Assembly (NCBI GenBank): GCA_963777895.1
Contig: CAVZSF010000005.1
Location: 434,001-498,000 of the forward strand
Reading direction: 5' to 3'
DNA from: UBA2241 sp963777895
Lineage (GTDB): Bacteria; Actinomycetota; Thermoleophilia; UBA2241
Length of the DNA: 64,000 nt
In this document: positions 9,176-17,543 of the stretch, in pieces
Position numbering within the stretch: position 1 is the stretch's first letter
Layout of the letters: every line of letters begins with the position of its first letter
Made by a program: the position numbers and the translations under genes
The notes under the pieces: model-generated
Seen by the model: only the letters and a program-made list of their open reading frames with translations
The model's database searches: none
Told to the model about the DNA's origin: nothing

Positions 9176-10144
9176 TCACTCGAGGTGCTGCTCGAGCAGC
9201 AGCGTCTCTTCGGTGAACCCGAGCGAGCGGTACAGGTGCTTGGCGCGCTCGTTCTCGAAGCCGGTGCCGATGCTGATCTCCGCGACGTCCTGCCGCTTGA
9301 TGCGGGCGAGCGCCTCTTCGAGCAGCGCTCGCCCGATGCCCTGGTCCCGATACGCGCGAGTGACGGCCGCCTCGGCGATGATCACCGATCTTCTTGCGTG
9401 GAAGAGGCCACGGGCGAGCGTCCAGGTGACGACGCCGACGACGGCGCCGTCGAGCTCCGCGACGACGGCGCCGCAGGCGTCGTCACCGAGGAACTGCACG
9501 ACCCAGTCGTCGGTAACCGGCGAGGGCTCCTCCCACTCGTCGGCCATCTCGCGTATGAGGCCGGCCATGGCCGCCGCGTCGGCGGCCGCCGCCGGCCGGA
9601 TGGTCGCGCCGGCCGCCGCGGCTCCACGTGCTCGCCGGCGCGCCCGCGCCTCGCCGTTCTCGGTGTCGCTGCCGAAGCGTCGCTCCAGCCCGATCGTCTC
9701 GTCCCGGAACCCCAGCCGCCGGTAGAGCGTCAGGGCGGCCTCGTTGGTGGGCTGCGCCGCGATCTCGGCCACGTGCAGACCCATAGGCTCGAAGCGCCGC
9801 AGGGCGGTCTGCAGGAGTGCCGTGGCGATGCCCTGCCGCCGGTGGTCGGCACGCACCACGAGGTGGCCGACCTCGACACTGCGAGCCTCCCTGAAGAAGC
9901 TCGGGAACACGGCGTAGCTGAGCATCGCGACGACCGCCTCCCCGTCGCGCGCCACGAGCAGCCCGTTGTCGCTGCCCTCCATGAACCGGATCACATCCGA
10001 CTCGTGTGCGTCGGACGTCTCCCCTTCGGCCTCGCGAAGCTCGGCGAGGAGCGCGATGACCACCCTCGCATCCGCCGGCGTCGCATCGCCGATGCTGAAC
10101 GTAGCCGTGCCAGCCTCCTTCGGTCCGGGCAGGGCACCCGGCAC
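9176..10144 (-). CDS. Tandem-domain GNAT N-acetyltransferase
   Basis: A 322-residue protein with two GNAT domains joined by an Arg/Ala-rich linker (residues about 160-175). The acetyl-CoA motifs are HRRQGIATALLQTALRR in the first half and YRDQGIGRALLEEALARI in the second. The second half closely resembles the second half of the next gene downstream (8199-9165), indicating tandem duplication. The start is GTG 10144, the only start-like codon in frame near the N-terminus. It diverges from hemL across about 90 bases, so the two may share a regulatory region. The substrate is unknown. Confidence 0.85.
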   Translation of the reverse strand: MPGALPGPKEAGTATFSIGDATPADARVVIALLAELREAEGETSDAHESDVIRFMEGSDNGLLVARDGEAVVAMLSYAVFPSFFREARSVEVGHLVVRADHRRQGIATALLQTALRRFEPMGLHVAEIAAQPTNEAALTLYRRLGFRDETIGLERRFGSDTENGEARARRRARGAAAAGATIRPAAAADAAAMAGLIREMADEWEEPSPVTDDWVVQFLGDDACGAVVAELDGAVVGVVTWTLARGLFHARRSVIIAEAAVTRAYRDQGIGRALLEEALARIKRQDVAEISIGTGFENERAKHLYRSLGFTEETLLLEQHLE

Positions 10145-10232
10145 GCGCGGTCGGGCGCCGCGAGCGCGAGCTCAGACGGCGTTTCCCCTGCGAGCGCGTA
10201 GTATAGTCGCCAGCCTGAAGCGTACGAACGGC

Positions 10233-11528
10233 ATGGAGGCACGTTTGAACCTGGAGACGTCGGCGCGCCTATACGAGGAGGCGCTCAAGTACATCCCCGG
10301 CGGCGTCAACTCGCCGGTGCGCGCCATGAAGGGCGTGGGCATGCCGCATCCGCTCTTCGTGGCGCGCGGCAAGGGCGCCCACATCTGGGACGTCGACGGC
10401 AACGAGTACGTCGACTTCGTCTCGTCGTGGGGCCCGATGATCCTGGGATGGGGCCACCCCGACGTGCTCGGCCGCCTGCACGCCGTCCTCGGCGACGGCA
10501 CGAGCTTCGGCGCGCCCACGGCCGTGGAGATCGACCTTGCCCGCCTCATCTGCGAGGCCGTGCCATCCGTCGAGCTCGTACGCATGGTCAACTCCGGGAC
10601 CGAAGCGACGATGAGCGCCGTGCGCGTCGCCCGCGGCTTCACCGGCCGCGAGAAGATCGTGAAGTTCATCGGCTGCTACCACGGCCACTCGGACGCCTTC
10701 CTGGCGGCCGCCGGCAGCGGCGTGCTCACCCTGTCGCTCCCGGACAGCCCGGGCGTGACCAGGGGGACGACCGCCGACACCCTCCTGCTCGAGTACAACG
10801 ACGTGGAGGGCCTGACGGCGCTGTTCGAGGAGCGCGGCGAAGAGATCGCCGCGCTCATCGTCGAGCCCGTGGCCGGCAACATGGGCGTCGTGCCTCCGCA
10901 GCCGGGCTTCCTGGAAGCCTGCCGCGAGCTGTGCACGCGCTTCGGCGCCGTCCTCATCTTCGACGAAGTGATCACCGGCTTCCGGGTGGCGTGGGGCGGG
11001 GCGCAGGAGCGCTTCGGCGTGCTGCCCGACCTCACGACGCTCGGCAAGATCATCGGCGGGGGGCTCCCGGTGGGCGCCTTCGGCGGCCGCCGGGAACTCA
11101 TGGAGACGGTGGCCCCGCTCGGCGCCACGTACCAGGCCGGCACGCTCTCGGGAAACCCGCTGGCGATGGCGGCCGGCGTGGCGACGCTCAGCGTCCTGTC
11201 GGAACCCGGCGTGTACGAGCGGCTGGAGGCGCTCGCCGCGCGCGCGGCGGCGGGCCTCGAGGAGGCCGCGGCGCAGGGCGAGCGCCCCGTCACGCTCAAC
11301 CGTGTCGGCGCCATGATGACCATGTTCTTCTGTGGCGGTCCCGTCACGGGCTTTGCCGACGCGAAGCGAGCCGACACGGCCGCCTTCGCGTCCTACCACC
11401 GCCACATGCTGGAGCACGGCGTCTACCTCGCGCCCTCCCAGTTCGAGTCGGCCATGATCTCGCTGGCGCTGACCGACGACGACCTGGCGCAGGCGCGCGC
11501 GGCGGCGATGTCCTGGTTCGCCGGTTGA
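10233..11528 (+). CDS. hemL: Glutamate-1-semialdehyde 2,1-aminomutase
   Basis: A PLP enzyme of 431 residues that converts glutamate-1-semialdehyde to 5-aminolevulinate, supplying HemB. The N-terminus (YIPGGVNSPVRAM), the substrate loop (MVNSGTEATMSA), the cofactor aspartate region (LIFDEVITGFR) and the PLP lysine K272 in TLGKIIGGGLPVGAFGG are all typical. ATG 10233 is given as the start, but TTG 10245 is a serious alternative because GGAGG (10235-10239) sits 5 bases before it, and the protein would then start at NLETSARLYEEA like other HemL proteins. A TATAGT box at 10202-10207 may be the -10 element. rex follows 12 bases after the stop, so heme precursor synthesis and redox regulation are probably co-transcribed. 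Confidence 0.96.
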   Translation: MEARLNLETSARLYEEALKYIPGGVNSPVRAMKGVGMPHPLFVARGKGAHIWDVDGNEYVDFVSSWGPMILGWGHPDVLGRLHAVLGDGTSFGAPTAVEIDLARLICEAVPSVELVRMVNSGTEATMSAVRVARGFTGREKIVKFIGCYHGHSDAFLAAAGSGVLTLSLPDSPGVTRGTTADTLLLEYNDVEGLTALFEERGEEIAALIVEPVAGNMGVVPPQPGFLEACRELCTRFGAVLIFDEVITGFRVAWGGAQERFGVLPDLTTLGKIIGGGLPVGAFGGRRELMETVAPLGATYQAGTLSGNPLAMAAGVATLSVLSEPGVYERLEALAARAAAGLEEAAAQGERPVTLNRVGAMMTMFFCGGPVTGFADAKRADTAAFASYHRHMLEHGVYLAPSQFESAMISLALTDDDLAQARAAAMSWFAG

Positions 11529-11540
11529 GAGGGGGAGATC

Positions 11541-12200
11541 ATGCGCGACGGTGAGAAGCGCAGGGTGCCGTCGGTCACCGTGCCGCGGCTCGCGCTCTAC
11601 CTGAGGAAGCTCCGCGAGTTGCGCGGGCGGGGCGTGACACGTGTCTCGTCTCGGGACCTGGCCGAGCTGATCGACCTGAACCCGGCCCAGATCCGCAAGG
11701 ACTTCTCTTACTTCGGGGAGTTCGGCACACGTGGGGTGGGTTACGAGGTCGAGCGCCTGATCGACGAGATCACCCACTCGCTGGGGCTCGACCAGACCTG
11801 GAATCTTGTGATCGTCGGGGCCGGCCTGCTGGGCACAGCACTGGCGCGGTACCGCGGCTTCAGCGAGCAGGGGTTCAAGCTGATCGGCATGTTCGACGTC
11901 TCCGAGAAGGTGATCGGCGCCAGCTACGGCAGCGGCCGCGTCCAGTCGGTGGCCGAGCTCGAGGACTTCTGCGCGGCCAACCAGGTCGACATCGCCATCG
12001 TGGCGGTGCCGCCGGCGGACGCCCAGGCCACCGTCGACCGGCTGGTCGTCGCCGGCATCCGCGCCATCCTCAACTTCGCGCCCGTGAAGGTCAGCGTGCG
12101 TAAGGGCGTGACGGTGCGGCAGGTCGACCTCTCGAGCGAGCTGATGTTCCTCTCGTACTCGCTCGCCTCGGGCGCCGCCGGGGGCGACGAGTCGGCGTGA
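11541..12200 (+). CDS. rex: Redox-sensing transcriptional repressor Rex
   Basis: A 219-residue regulator. It has an N-terminal winged-helix DNA-binding domain (VPRLALYLRKLREL; SSRDLAELIDLNPAQIRKDFSYFGEFG), then a Rossmann fold with VGAGLLGTALARY, then a C-terminal domain-swap helix (SSELMFLSYSL). Rex senses the NADH/NAD+ ratio and represses respiratory and fermentative genes when NAD+ is high. The start is ATG 11541 after GGGGGAG, 12 bases from the hemL stop. The family binding site is a TTGTGA-type palindrome; I did not find a convincing copy in the nearby intergenic regions. Confidence 0.95.
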   Translation: MRDGEKRRVPSVTVPRLALYLRKLRELRGRGVTRVSSRDLAELIDLNPAQIRKDFSYFGEFGTRGVGYEVERLIDEITHSLGLDQTWNLVIVGAGLLGTALARYRGFSEQGFKLIGMFDVSEKVIGASYGSGRVQSVAELEDFCAANQVDIAIVAVPPADAQATVDRLVVAGIRAILNFAPVKVSVRKGVTVRQVDLSSELMFLSYSLASGAAGGDESA

Positions 12201-12675
12201 TGCGAGGCGGCAGGGGCGGCGGCGTGGCTTGCCGCGCAGCCTGGCGATAGCGCGCATCGCGGGGTCGGCGCCTCTCCCTTCGGCGTGTCGTCCTCGCATC
12301 CGCCGGGGGCTGCGGTCTGCCACTGTGCCTGAGTATTTAGTACAACTCGCTGTATCTTGATTGACACTGCATCGGGCCGGGTGTAGACACGGTCTGCTCT
12401 TCTGTTTGCGTACGTCGTCTGCTCTCGATGACCCCGCCCGATCCCGGGCCTGCCATCGAGGCACAGGGGGATGTGAACGACCATCGCGGTGAAGCTGGCC
12501 TCTTTCTCCTCGCCGTGCCTCTGCATGCAGACGAACCCGGGCCTGCGTGGCCCCGCCCGGCCCATCCTCACGCTCCTCGACGCGGCGTGACCGTAGAAGG
12601 AGGTGACGACCGCAGGCTTCCTCAGGTCCTGTTCGTTCCCGAAGTCCTTTGAGGGCATCAGCATGGAGGCATCGA
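12201..12675 (+). other. 475-base intergenic leader before the BMP transporter operon
   Basis: I see no protein-coding gene here. The first 100 bases after rex are GC-rich and can fold, but no single strong hairpin stands out. An AT-richer patch at 12330-12370 is followed by a candidate promoter. The last 15 bases carry GGAGG (12665-12669), the ribosome-binding site of the lipoprotein gene. The ~285-base transcribed leader could hold a regulatory RNA. I looked for a purine-riboswitch core and did not recognise one. Confidence 0.4.
12361..12389 (+). promoter_or_regulatory. Candidate promoter for the BMP transporter operon
   Basis: A consensus -35 box TTGACA (12361-12366) stands 17 bases before a weak -10 box TAGACA (12384-12389). 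It would give a leader of about 285 bases. Confidence 0.4.
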
Positions 12676-13770
12676 ATGCGAGAAGGTAAGTTCCACCGCG
12701 GGTTCGTCCTAGCGCTCGTCTTGATCGTCGTCCTCACCGTGTCAGTGGTCGCCGCCGCGTGCGGCCGCTCCGACGACACCGCCGAGCCTGCCTCGAGCGG
12801 AAGTGCAGTCGCCCAGCTCACCAAGATCGCGGTGATCACTCCCGAGAAGGGCAACGACTACGGCTGGAACCAGCAGGGTGTCGAAGGCGCCCAGGCGGCG
12901 GCCGACGCGATCGGCGCCGAGCTGATCGTGCAAGATGGCGCCGGGTACGGCGACATCACCCCCATCATGGACCAGCTGGGCTCGGCCGGAGCGGAGTTCA
13001 TCTTCCCGTGGGCCAGTGGCTACAACACGGTGGCCCCCCAGATGGCGCAGCAGCTGCAGATCCCGGTGACGGTCAGTGACCCCGGTACCGAAGAGGCGAA
13101 CCAGCCGCAGCTCGTCCAGGCTATGGAGACCAACGGCCAGAACGGCGGCTACCTCGCAGGTGTGCTCGCGGGCAAGATGACCAAGTCCGGCACGGCGGCC
13201 ATCGTGGTGTCGGCCGAGGACCTCAACTGGTCGAAGATGGCCGGCGGCTTCGTTGCCGGCGCCAAGTCGGTCGCTCCTGACATCAAGATCCTCTACGTGC
13301 AGATCGGCCAGGCCGCCTACGCCGACGCGGCGGGCGGCAAGCGCGTCACCGCCAACGCCATCTCCGCGGGTGCGGACGTGGTCTTCGGGATGGGCGACGG
13401 CTCATCGTTCGGCATGATGCAGGCAGTCGAGACCGCGACGCCGCCGAGCGGCGCCGACAAGGTCTGGTTCATCGACGTGATCGGCGACAAGAGCCCGACC
13501 GACAAGAAGGGCGTTCTCCTGTCGTCGGTCCTGTGGGACTGGTCGACGCTCATGACGAAGGCGCTCACCGACTATGAGGCGGGCACCATGGGGACCGCCA
13601 GCTACTATCTCGACCTCGACAACGGCATGGGCCTGCTGCAGACGCAGTACATCCCGGCCGACGTCTGGACCGCTTGCGAGGATGCCAAGGCGGGCGTCAT
13701 GGACGGCAGCATCTCGGTGCCGACGCTGACCACCAGCAAGGAAGTCAAGGCCGCCATCGCGGGGCAGTGA
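12676..13770 (+). CDS. BMP-family substrate-binding lipoprotein of a nucleoside-type ABC importer
   Basis: A 364-residue exported lipoprotein. Its signal peptide ends in a lipobox with Cys29 (VVAAAC). The mature part has the BMP/Med family pattern: an opening strand KIAVITPEKGNDYGWNQQG, then a hinge region and VVFGMGDGSSFGMMQA. Characterised members bind nucleosides or related compounds such as purines. The start is ATG 12676 with GGAGG 6 bases upstream. It is the first gene of a four-gene importer operon (lipoprotein, double ATPase, two permeases). The aminotransferase and molybdenum hydroxylase genes further on suggest an N-containing substrate, but the ligand is not determined. Confidence 0.9.
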   Translation: MREGKFHRGFVLALVLIVVLTVSVVAAACGRSDDTAEPASSGSAVAQLTKIAVITPEKGNDYGWNQQGVEGAQAAADAIGAELIVQDGAGYGDITPIMDQLGSAGAEFIFPWASGYNTVAPQMAQQLQIPVTVSDPGTEEANQPQLVQAMETNGQNGGYLAGVLAGKMTKSGTAAIVVSAEDLNWSKMAGGFVAGAKSVAPDIKILYVQIGQAAYADAAGGKRVTANAISAGADVVFGMGDGSSFGMMQAVETATPPSGADKVWFIDVIGDKSPTDKKGVLLSSVLWDWSTLMTKALTDYEAGTMGTASYYLDLDNGMGLLQTQYIPADVWTACEDAKAGVMDGSISVPTLTTSKEVKAAIAGQ

Positions 13771-13772
13771 CG

Positions 13773-15449
13773 ATGACCCTCGTCCCTCACGCGGGTGACG
13801 AGGCGGGCGGGCGCGGTCTGGTGACCGCGCCCGCCCCTGCTGCCGACGAGGCGGCCCCCGGGGAAGCCTCGCAGCCCGACATCGCCATCCAGCTCTGCGG
13901 TATCACCAAGGTCTTCCCCGGTGTTCGCGCCAACGACTGTGTGAACCTCATCGTGCGGCGCGGCGAAGTGCTGTGCCTGCTCGGCGAGAATGGCGCCGGC
14001 AAGTCGACGCTGATGAACGTCCTCGCCGGCATCTACATCCCCGAGGAAGGCACGATCCGTGTGGGCGGTGCGGACGTTTCCATCACCTGTCCGCGTGACT
14101 CGATCGACCTGGGCATCGGGATGGTGCACCAGCACAGCAGCCTGATCCCCAACTTCACCGTTCTCGAGAACCTGATGCTCGGGCAGGGCGAGGGTGTGCG
14201 GCTCAGCCTGAAGAAGGCGCAGGAGGGGCTGGCGAGGCTGGCCGGCATGCTCGGCGTCGAGGTCGATCCCGACACCGAAGTGGCGCAGCTTTCGCTCGGC
14301 CAGCAGCAGCAGGTCGAGATCATCAAGGCGCTGTGGCAGGGCTCGAAGGTGCTCATCCTGGACGAGCCGACCTCGATGCTGACGCCGAAGGGTATCGAGG
14401 ACCTGGAACGGGTCCTCATGCACCTCAAGGAAGAGGGCCTTGCGATCGTCTTCATCACCCACAAGCTCCACGAGGCGTTCACCATCGGCGACTGCGTCGC
14501 GGTCCTCCGGCAGGGACGTCTCGAGGGAGGCGTCGACAGCGACTGCATGAGAGCCTCGACGCCCGAGGAGCTTCAGCGCATGGTGGTCGAGCTCATGTTC
14601 CCCGGCGAAGCCGAGAGCCTGGCCAATGTCGCCGAGCTGCGCGACCTCGCGGAGCTGGGCGGGACAGGCCGCAAGGCAGAAGTGGGCGAGCCGTTGCTCG
14701 AGCTCGACGGTGTGACCGTCGCCGGGCGGCGCGGCGAGATCGGCATCGCAGAAGGATTCTCGCTCACCGTGCACGCCGGCGAAGTGGTCGGCATCGCCGG
14801 GGTAGACGGGAACGGGCAGCGGCCGCTGGCCGAAGCCATCGCCGGCCAGCGAACGCTGGCGAGCGGAGATGTCAGGCTCGCGGGGACCTCGCTGCGCAAG
14901 CTCAGCGTCGGTGCGCGGCAGCGGCTCGGGCTGCGCTACGTGACCGACGACCGGCTCGGCGAAGGCATCGTGGGGCCGCTCAGCGTCGCCATCAACCTCG
15001 TGAGCAAGCGCATCGGCACGCCTCCCTTCTGGGTGCACGGCCGCACCAGGCCCGAGGCGATCGACGAGAACGCGCACGTGCTGGTGGAGGAGTACGGCAT
15101 CAAGACCCCTTCCATCCACACCCACGCCGGATCGCTCTCGGGCGGCAACGCCCAGAAGGTGGTCGTCGCGCGCGAGCTCTCCTTCGATCCGAAGGTCGTG
15201 GTGTTCAACAAGCCCACCTACGGGCTTGACGTGAAGACGACCGCCGCCGTCCGGGCTCATATCCGAGAGCTGGTCGACGGCGGCACGGCAGGCGCCCTCG
15301 TCATCTCCACGGACCTCGAGGAGCTGCTCGTGCTCAGCGACCGGGTCGCGGTGCTGTCGCGGGGTCACCTCATGGGGGTCGTCCAGAACAAGCCCGGCGC
15401 GGAACAAGAGATCGGCGCCCTGATGATCGGAGGGAGCCACAGTGAGTGA
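13773..15449 (+). CDS. ABC importer ATPase with two nucleotide-binding domains (BMP/nucleoside type)
   Basis: A 558-residue protein with two fused ATPase domains, as in sugar- and nucleoside-type importers. Domain 1 has Walker A GENGAGKST (residues 71-79), signature LSLGQQQQVE and Walker B LILDEPTSML. Domain 2 has a degenerate Walker A (GVDGNGQRP), a good signature LSGGNAQKVV, and FNKPTYGLD where Walker B should carry Asp-Glu, so only one catalytic site is complete, as is usual in this family. Residues 1-35 form an Ala/Gly/Pro-rich extension. The gene starts 2 bases after the lipoprotein stop and overlaps the first permease by 8 bases. Confidence 0.93.
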   Translation: MTLVPHAGDEAGGRGLVTAPAPAADEAAPGEASQPDIAIQLCGITKVFPGVRANDCVNLIVRRGEVLCLLGENGAGKSTLMNVLAGIYIPEEGTIRVGGADVSITCPRDSIDLGIGMVHQHSSLIPNFTVLENLMLGQGEGVRLSLKKAQEGLARLAGMLGVEVDPDTEVAQLSLGQQQQVEIIKALWQGSKVLILDEPTSMLTPKGIEDLERVLMHLKEEGLAIVFITHKLHEAFTIGDCVAVLRQGRLEGGVDSDCMRASTPEELQRMVVELMFPGEAESLANVAELRDLAELGGTGRKAEVGEPLLELDGVTVAGRRGEIGIAEGFSLTVHAGEVVGIAGVDGNGQRPLAEAIAGQRTLASGDVRLAGTSLRKLSVGARQRLGLRYVTDDRLGEGIVGPLSVAINLVSKRIGTPPFWVHGRTRPEAIDENAHVLVEEYGIKTPSIHTHAGSLSGGNAQKVVVARELSFDPKVVVFNKPTYGLDVKTTAAVRAHIRELVDGGTAGALVISTDLEELLVLSDRVAVLSRGHLMGVVQNKPGAEQEIGALMIGGSHSE

Positions 15450-16581
15450 CGTCACGAGCGAGGGCATCCTTGCTGTTCCGATGCCGGCATCGGTGTGGCA
15501 CCGCGGGGCGAGTGCGTTCTGGCGCGCCGCCGGGCCGGTAGCCTACGGCCTGATCGCCGGCGGCGTCCTGCTGCTCATCATGGGCAAGAACCCGCTCTCC
15601 TTCTACTGGACCACGCTTGAGAGCGGGCTGCTCACCTGGGGCGGCCTCGTGCAGACCATCATCCGGCTGGCGCCGCTGCTGCTGATGTCGGCGGGGTTCA
15701 TCGTCGCCTTCCAGGCGGGTCTGTGGAACATCGGCGGCGACGGGCAGTTCCTCATGGCGGCCGCCATGGTCGGTGGACTCGGCGCGTCGATGATGGGTGC
15801 GATGCCCTTCTGGCTTGCGCTCATCCTGCTGTGCCTGATCGGCTTTGCGGTGGGCGGCGCCTGGACGATCGTGCCCTCGTTCCTCAAGGCCTACTACGGC
15901 ATGAACGAGATCATCACGAGCCTGATGATGGCCTACCTGGGCATCAATCTCGCCAACATGCTCATCAAGGGACCCTTCCTCACTGACACGGGGTTCGTCC
16001 CGCAGACGAACCTCATCCCGTTCGACTACCTGCTCCCGTACATCCCGGGCTCCCGTATCCACGTCGGCATCATCATCGCCCTCGTGGTGCTCGCCATCGT
16101 GCACTACATGCAGACGAGGACCGGCTACGGGCTGCGCCTGCGCGTCCTGGGGGCGAACCCCAAGGCGGCGGTCCATGCGGGCATCAACGTGAAGAAGGAC
16201 ATCATGACCGCCTTCTTCCTGAGCGGCGCTCTCATCGGGCTTGCGGCGGCGGTCGAGGTGCTCGGCGTGTGGGGCTACGTGCGCGCCGACTGGAACCCCG
16301 CGTTCGGCATGACGCTCTTTGCGATCGTCTTCCTCGCGGGCCTCAACGTGATGGTGGTCATCCCGTTCGTGTTCTTCTTCGCCGTCATCCAGATAGGCGG
16401 TCACGAGGCGGCCCGCCAGGCCGGCCTCCCCAACGACTTTCTCCTGCTGCTGATCGGCCTGATCCTGTTCTTCATGGTGCTCACCGAATGGGCGCGCGGG
16501 CGGGACTGGTCCAACAAGGCGCGCAAGAAGACGGCGTCCGGCGCGCTTGCCGACGGGCCGGAGGCGGTGGACCATGCATGA
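15442..16581 (+). CDS. ABC importer permease 1 (BPD_transp_2 family)
   Basis: A 379-residue membrane protein with about 8-9 hydrophobic segments. It contains the glycine-rich family signature near residues 90-100 (AGLWNIGGDGQF) and the cytoplasmic coupling region (RVLGANPKAAVHAGI). With the next gene it forms the membrane channel of the BMP-type importer. The start is GTG 15442, overlapping the end of the ATPase gene by 8 bases, with GGAGGGAG just upstream. The C-terminus overlaps the second permease by 8 bases, which implies translational coupling. Confidence 0.92.
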   Translation: MSDVTSEGILAVPMPASVWHRGASAFWRAAGPVAYGLIAGGVLLLIMGKNPLSFYWTTLESGLLTWGGLVQTIIRLAPLLLMSAGFIVAFQAGLWNIGGDGQFLMAAAMVGGLGASMMGAMPFWLALILLCLIGFAVGGAWTIVPSFLKAYYGMNEIITSLMMAYLGINLANMLIKGPFLTDTGFVPQTNLIPFDYLLPYIPGSRIHVGIIIALVVLAIVHYMQTRTGYGLRLRVLGANPKAAVHAGINVKKDIMTAFFLSGALIGLAAAVEVLGVWGYVRADWNPAFGMTLFAIVFLAGLNVMVVIPFVFFFAVIQIGGHEAARQAGLPNDFLLLLIGLILFFMVLTEWARGRDWSNKARKKTASGALADGPEAVDHA

Positions 16582-17509
16582 CCTCCTGACCGCGGACTTC
16601 CTGGCCGCCCTCATCTCGGGCGCCATCCTCGCCGGTATGCCGCTGCTGCTGGCGGCGCTCGGCGAGACCATCTCGGAGCAGGGCGGCCTGCTGAACATCG
16701 GCCTCGAGGGCATGATGCTCCTCGGCGCCTACGCGGGCTTCGTGGTCGCCAACTCGACCGGCTCGTCGTGGCTCGGCTTCCTCGCGTCCATTCTCGCGGG
16801 CATGGCCGTGGCCATGCTGATGGTCGTCTTCTGCGTGCGCATGGGACGCGACCAGATCGTCGTCGGCATCGCCATCCTGCTCGCCATGGAGGGTTTGACG
16901 AGCCTGCTGCACGCGGCGCAGTTCGGCGAAAGCTACCCGCGCCTCGACAACGTGCCGAACGTCCCGCTGCCCGGCCTCAACGACATCCCCGTGCTCGGAC
17001 CCAGCATCTTCAGCCAGCCCTTGATCGTGTACATCGGGATCGCGCTGATCTTCGTGGTCGGCTGGGTGCTCTACAAGACGAACCTGGGGCTCAACATCCG
17101 GGCGGCGGGATGGAAGCCGGTCGCGCTCGACAACGCCGGCGTGGACGTGCTCAAGATCCGCACCATCGCCGTTCTGGCCACCGGCGCCCTGGCCGGCTTG
17201 GGCGGCGGCTACATGTCGATCGTCACGGCCGGCATCTTCGTGCCGTTCATGACGGGCGGCCTCGGGTTCATCGCCATCGTCATCGCGATGCTCGGCCGCG
17301 GCCGACCGGGATGGGTCTTTGTCGGCTCCCTGCTCTTCGGCGTGGCTCTCTCGATCGCCACGGCGCTGCAGCTCGTCGGCATCAACGTGTCCACTGATGT
17401 GGTGCAGATGCTACCGTTCCTCACCGTCATCGTGGCTCTCGCCCTGTTCGCGCGGCAGTCGTATCTGCCGGCGGCCCTCGCGACGCCGTTCGTGAGGGGA
17501 CAGCGATGA
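16574..17509 (+). CDS. ABC importer permease 2 (BPD_transp_2 family)
   Basis: A 311-residue membrane protein with about 8 hydrophobic segments. The family signature GGLLNIGLEGMMLLGAYAG lies near residues 37-55. It pairs with the preceding permease as the transport channel of the BMP-type system. The start is ATG 16574, overlapping the previous stop. It ends the importer part of the operon; the aminotransferase gene starts 34 bases later and may be co-transcribed. Confidence 0.92.
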   Translation: MHDLLTADFLAALISGAILAGMPLLLAALGETISEQGGLLNIGLEGMMLLGAYAGFVVANSTGSSWLGFLASILAGMAVAMLMVVFCVRMGRDQIVVGIAILLAMEGLTSLLHAAQFGESYPRLDNVPNVPLPGLNDIPVLGPSIFSQPLIVYIGIALIFVVGWVLYKTNLGLNIRAAGWKPVALDNAGVDVLKIRTIAVLATGALAGLGGGYMSIVTAGIFVPFMTGGLGFIAIVIAMLGRGRPGWVFVGSLLFGVALSIATALQLVGINVSTDVVQMLPFLTVIVALALFARQSYLPAALATPFVRGQR

Positions 17510-17543
17510 CGGGCCCGGGTCCGAACGGAAAGGTGTGAGGCGA

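Noticed and set aside
12380..12675. Purine riboswitch before the BMP lipoprotein gene
   Set aside because: I looked for the conserved loop and junction bases of the purine aptamer and did not find them; kept only as an untyped leader.
10269..12854. 861-codon open frame on the minus strand across hemL and rex
   Set aside because: hemL and rex are unmistakable on the plus strand; the minus frame is compositional and has no family motif.
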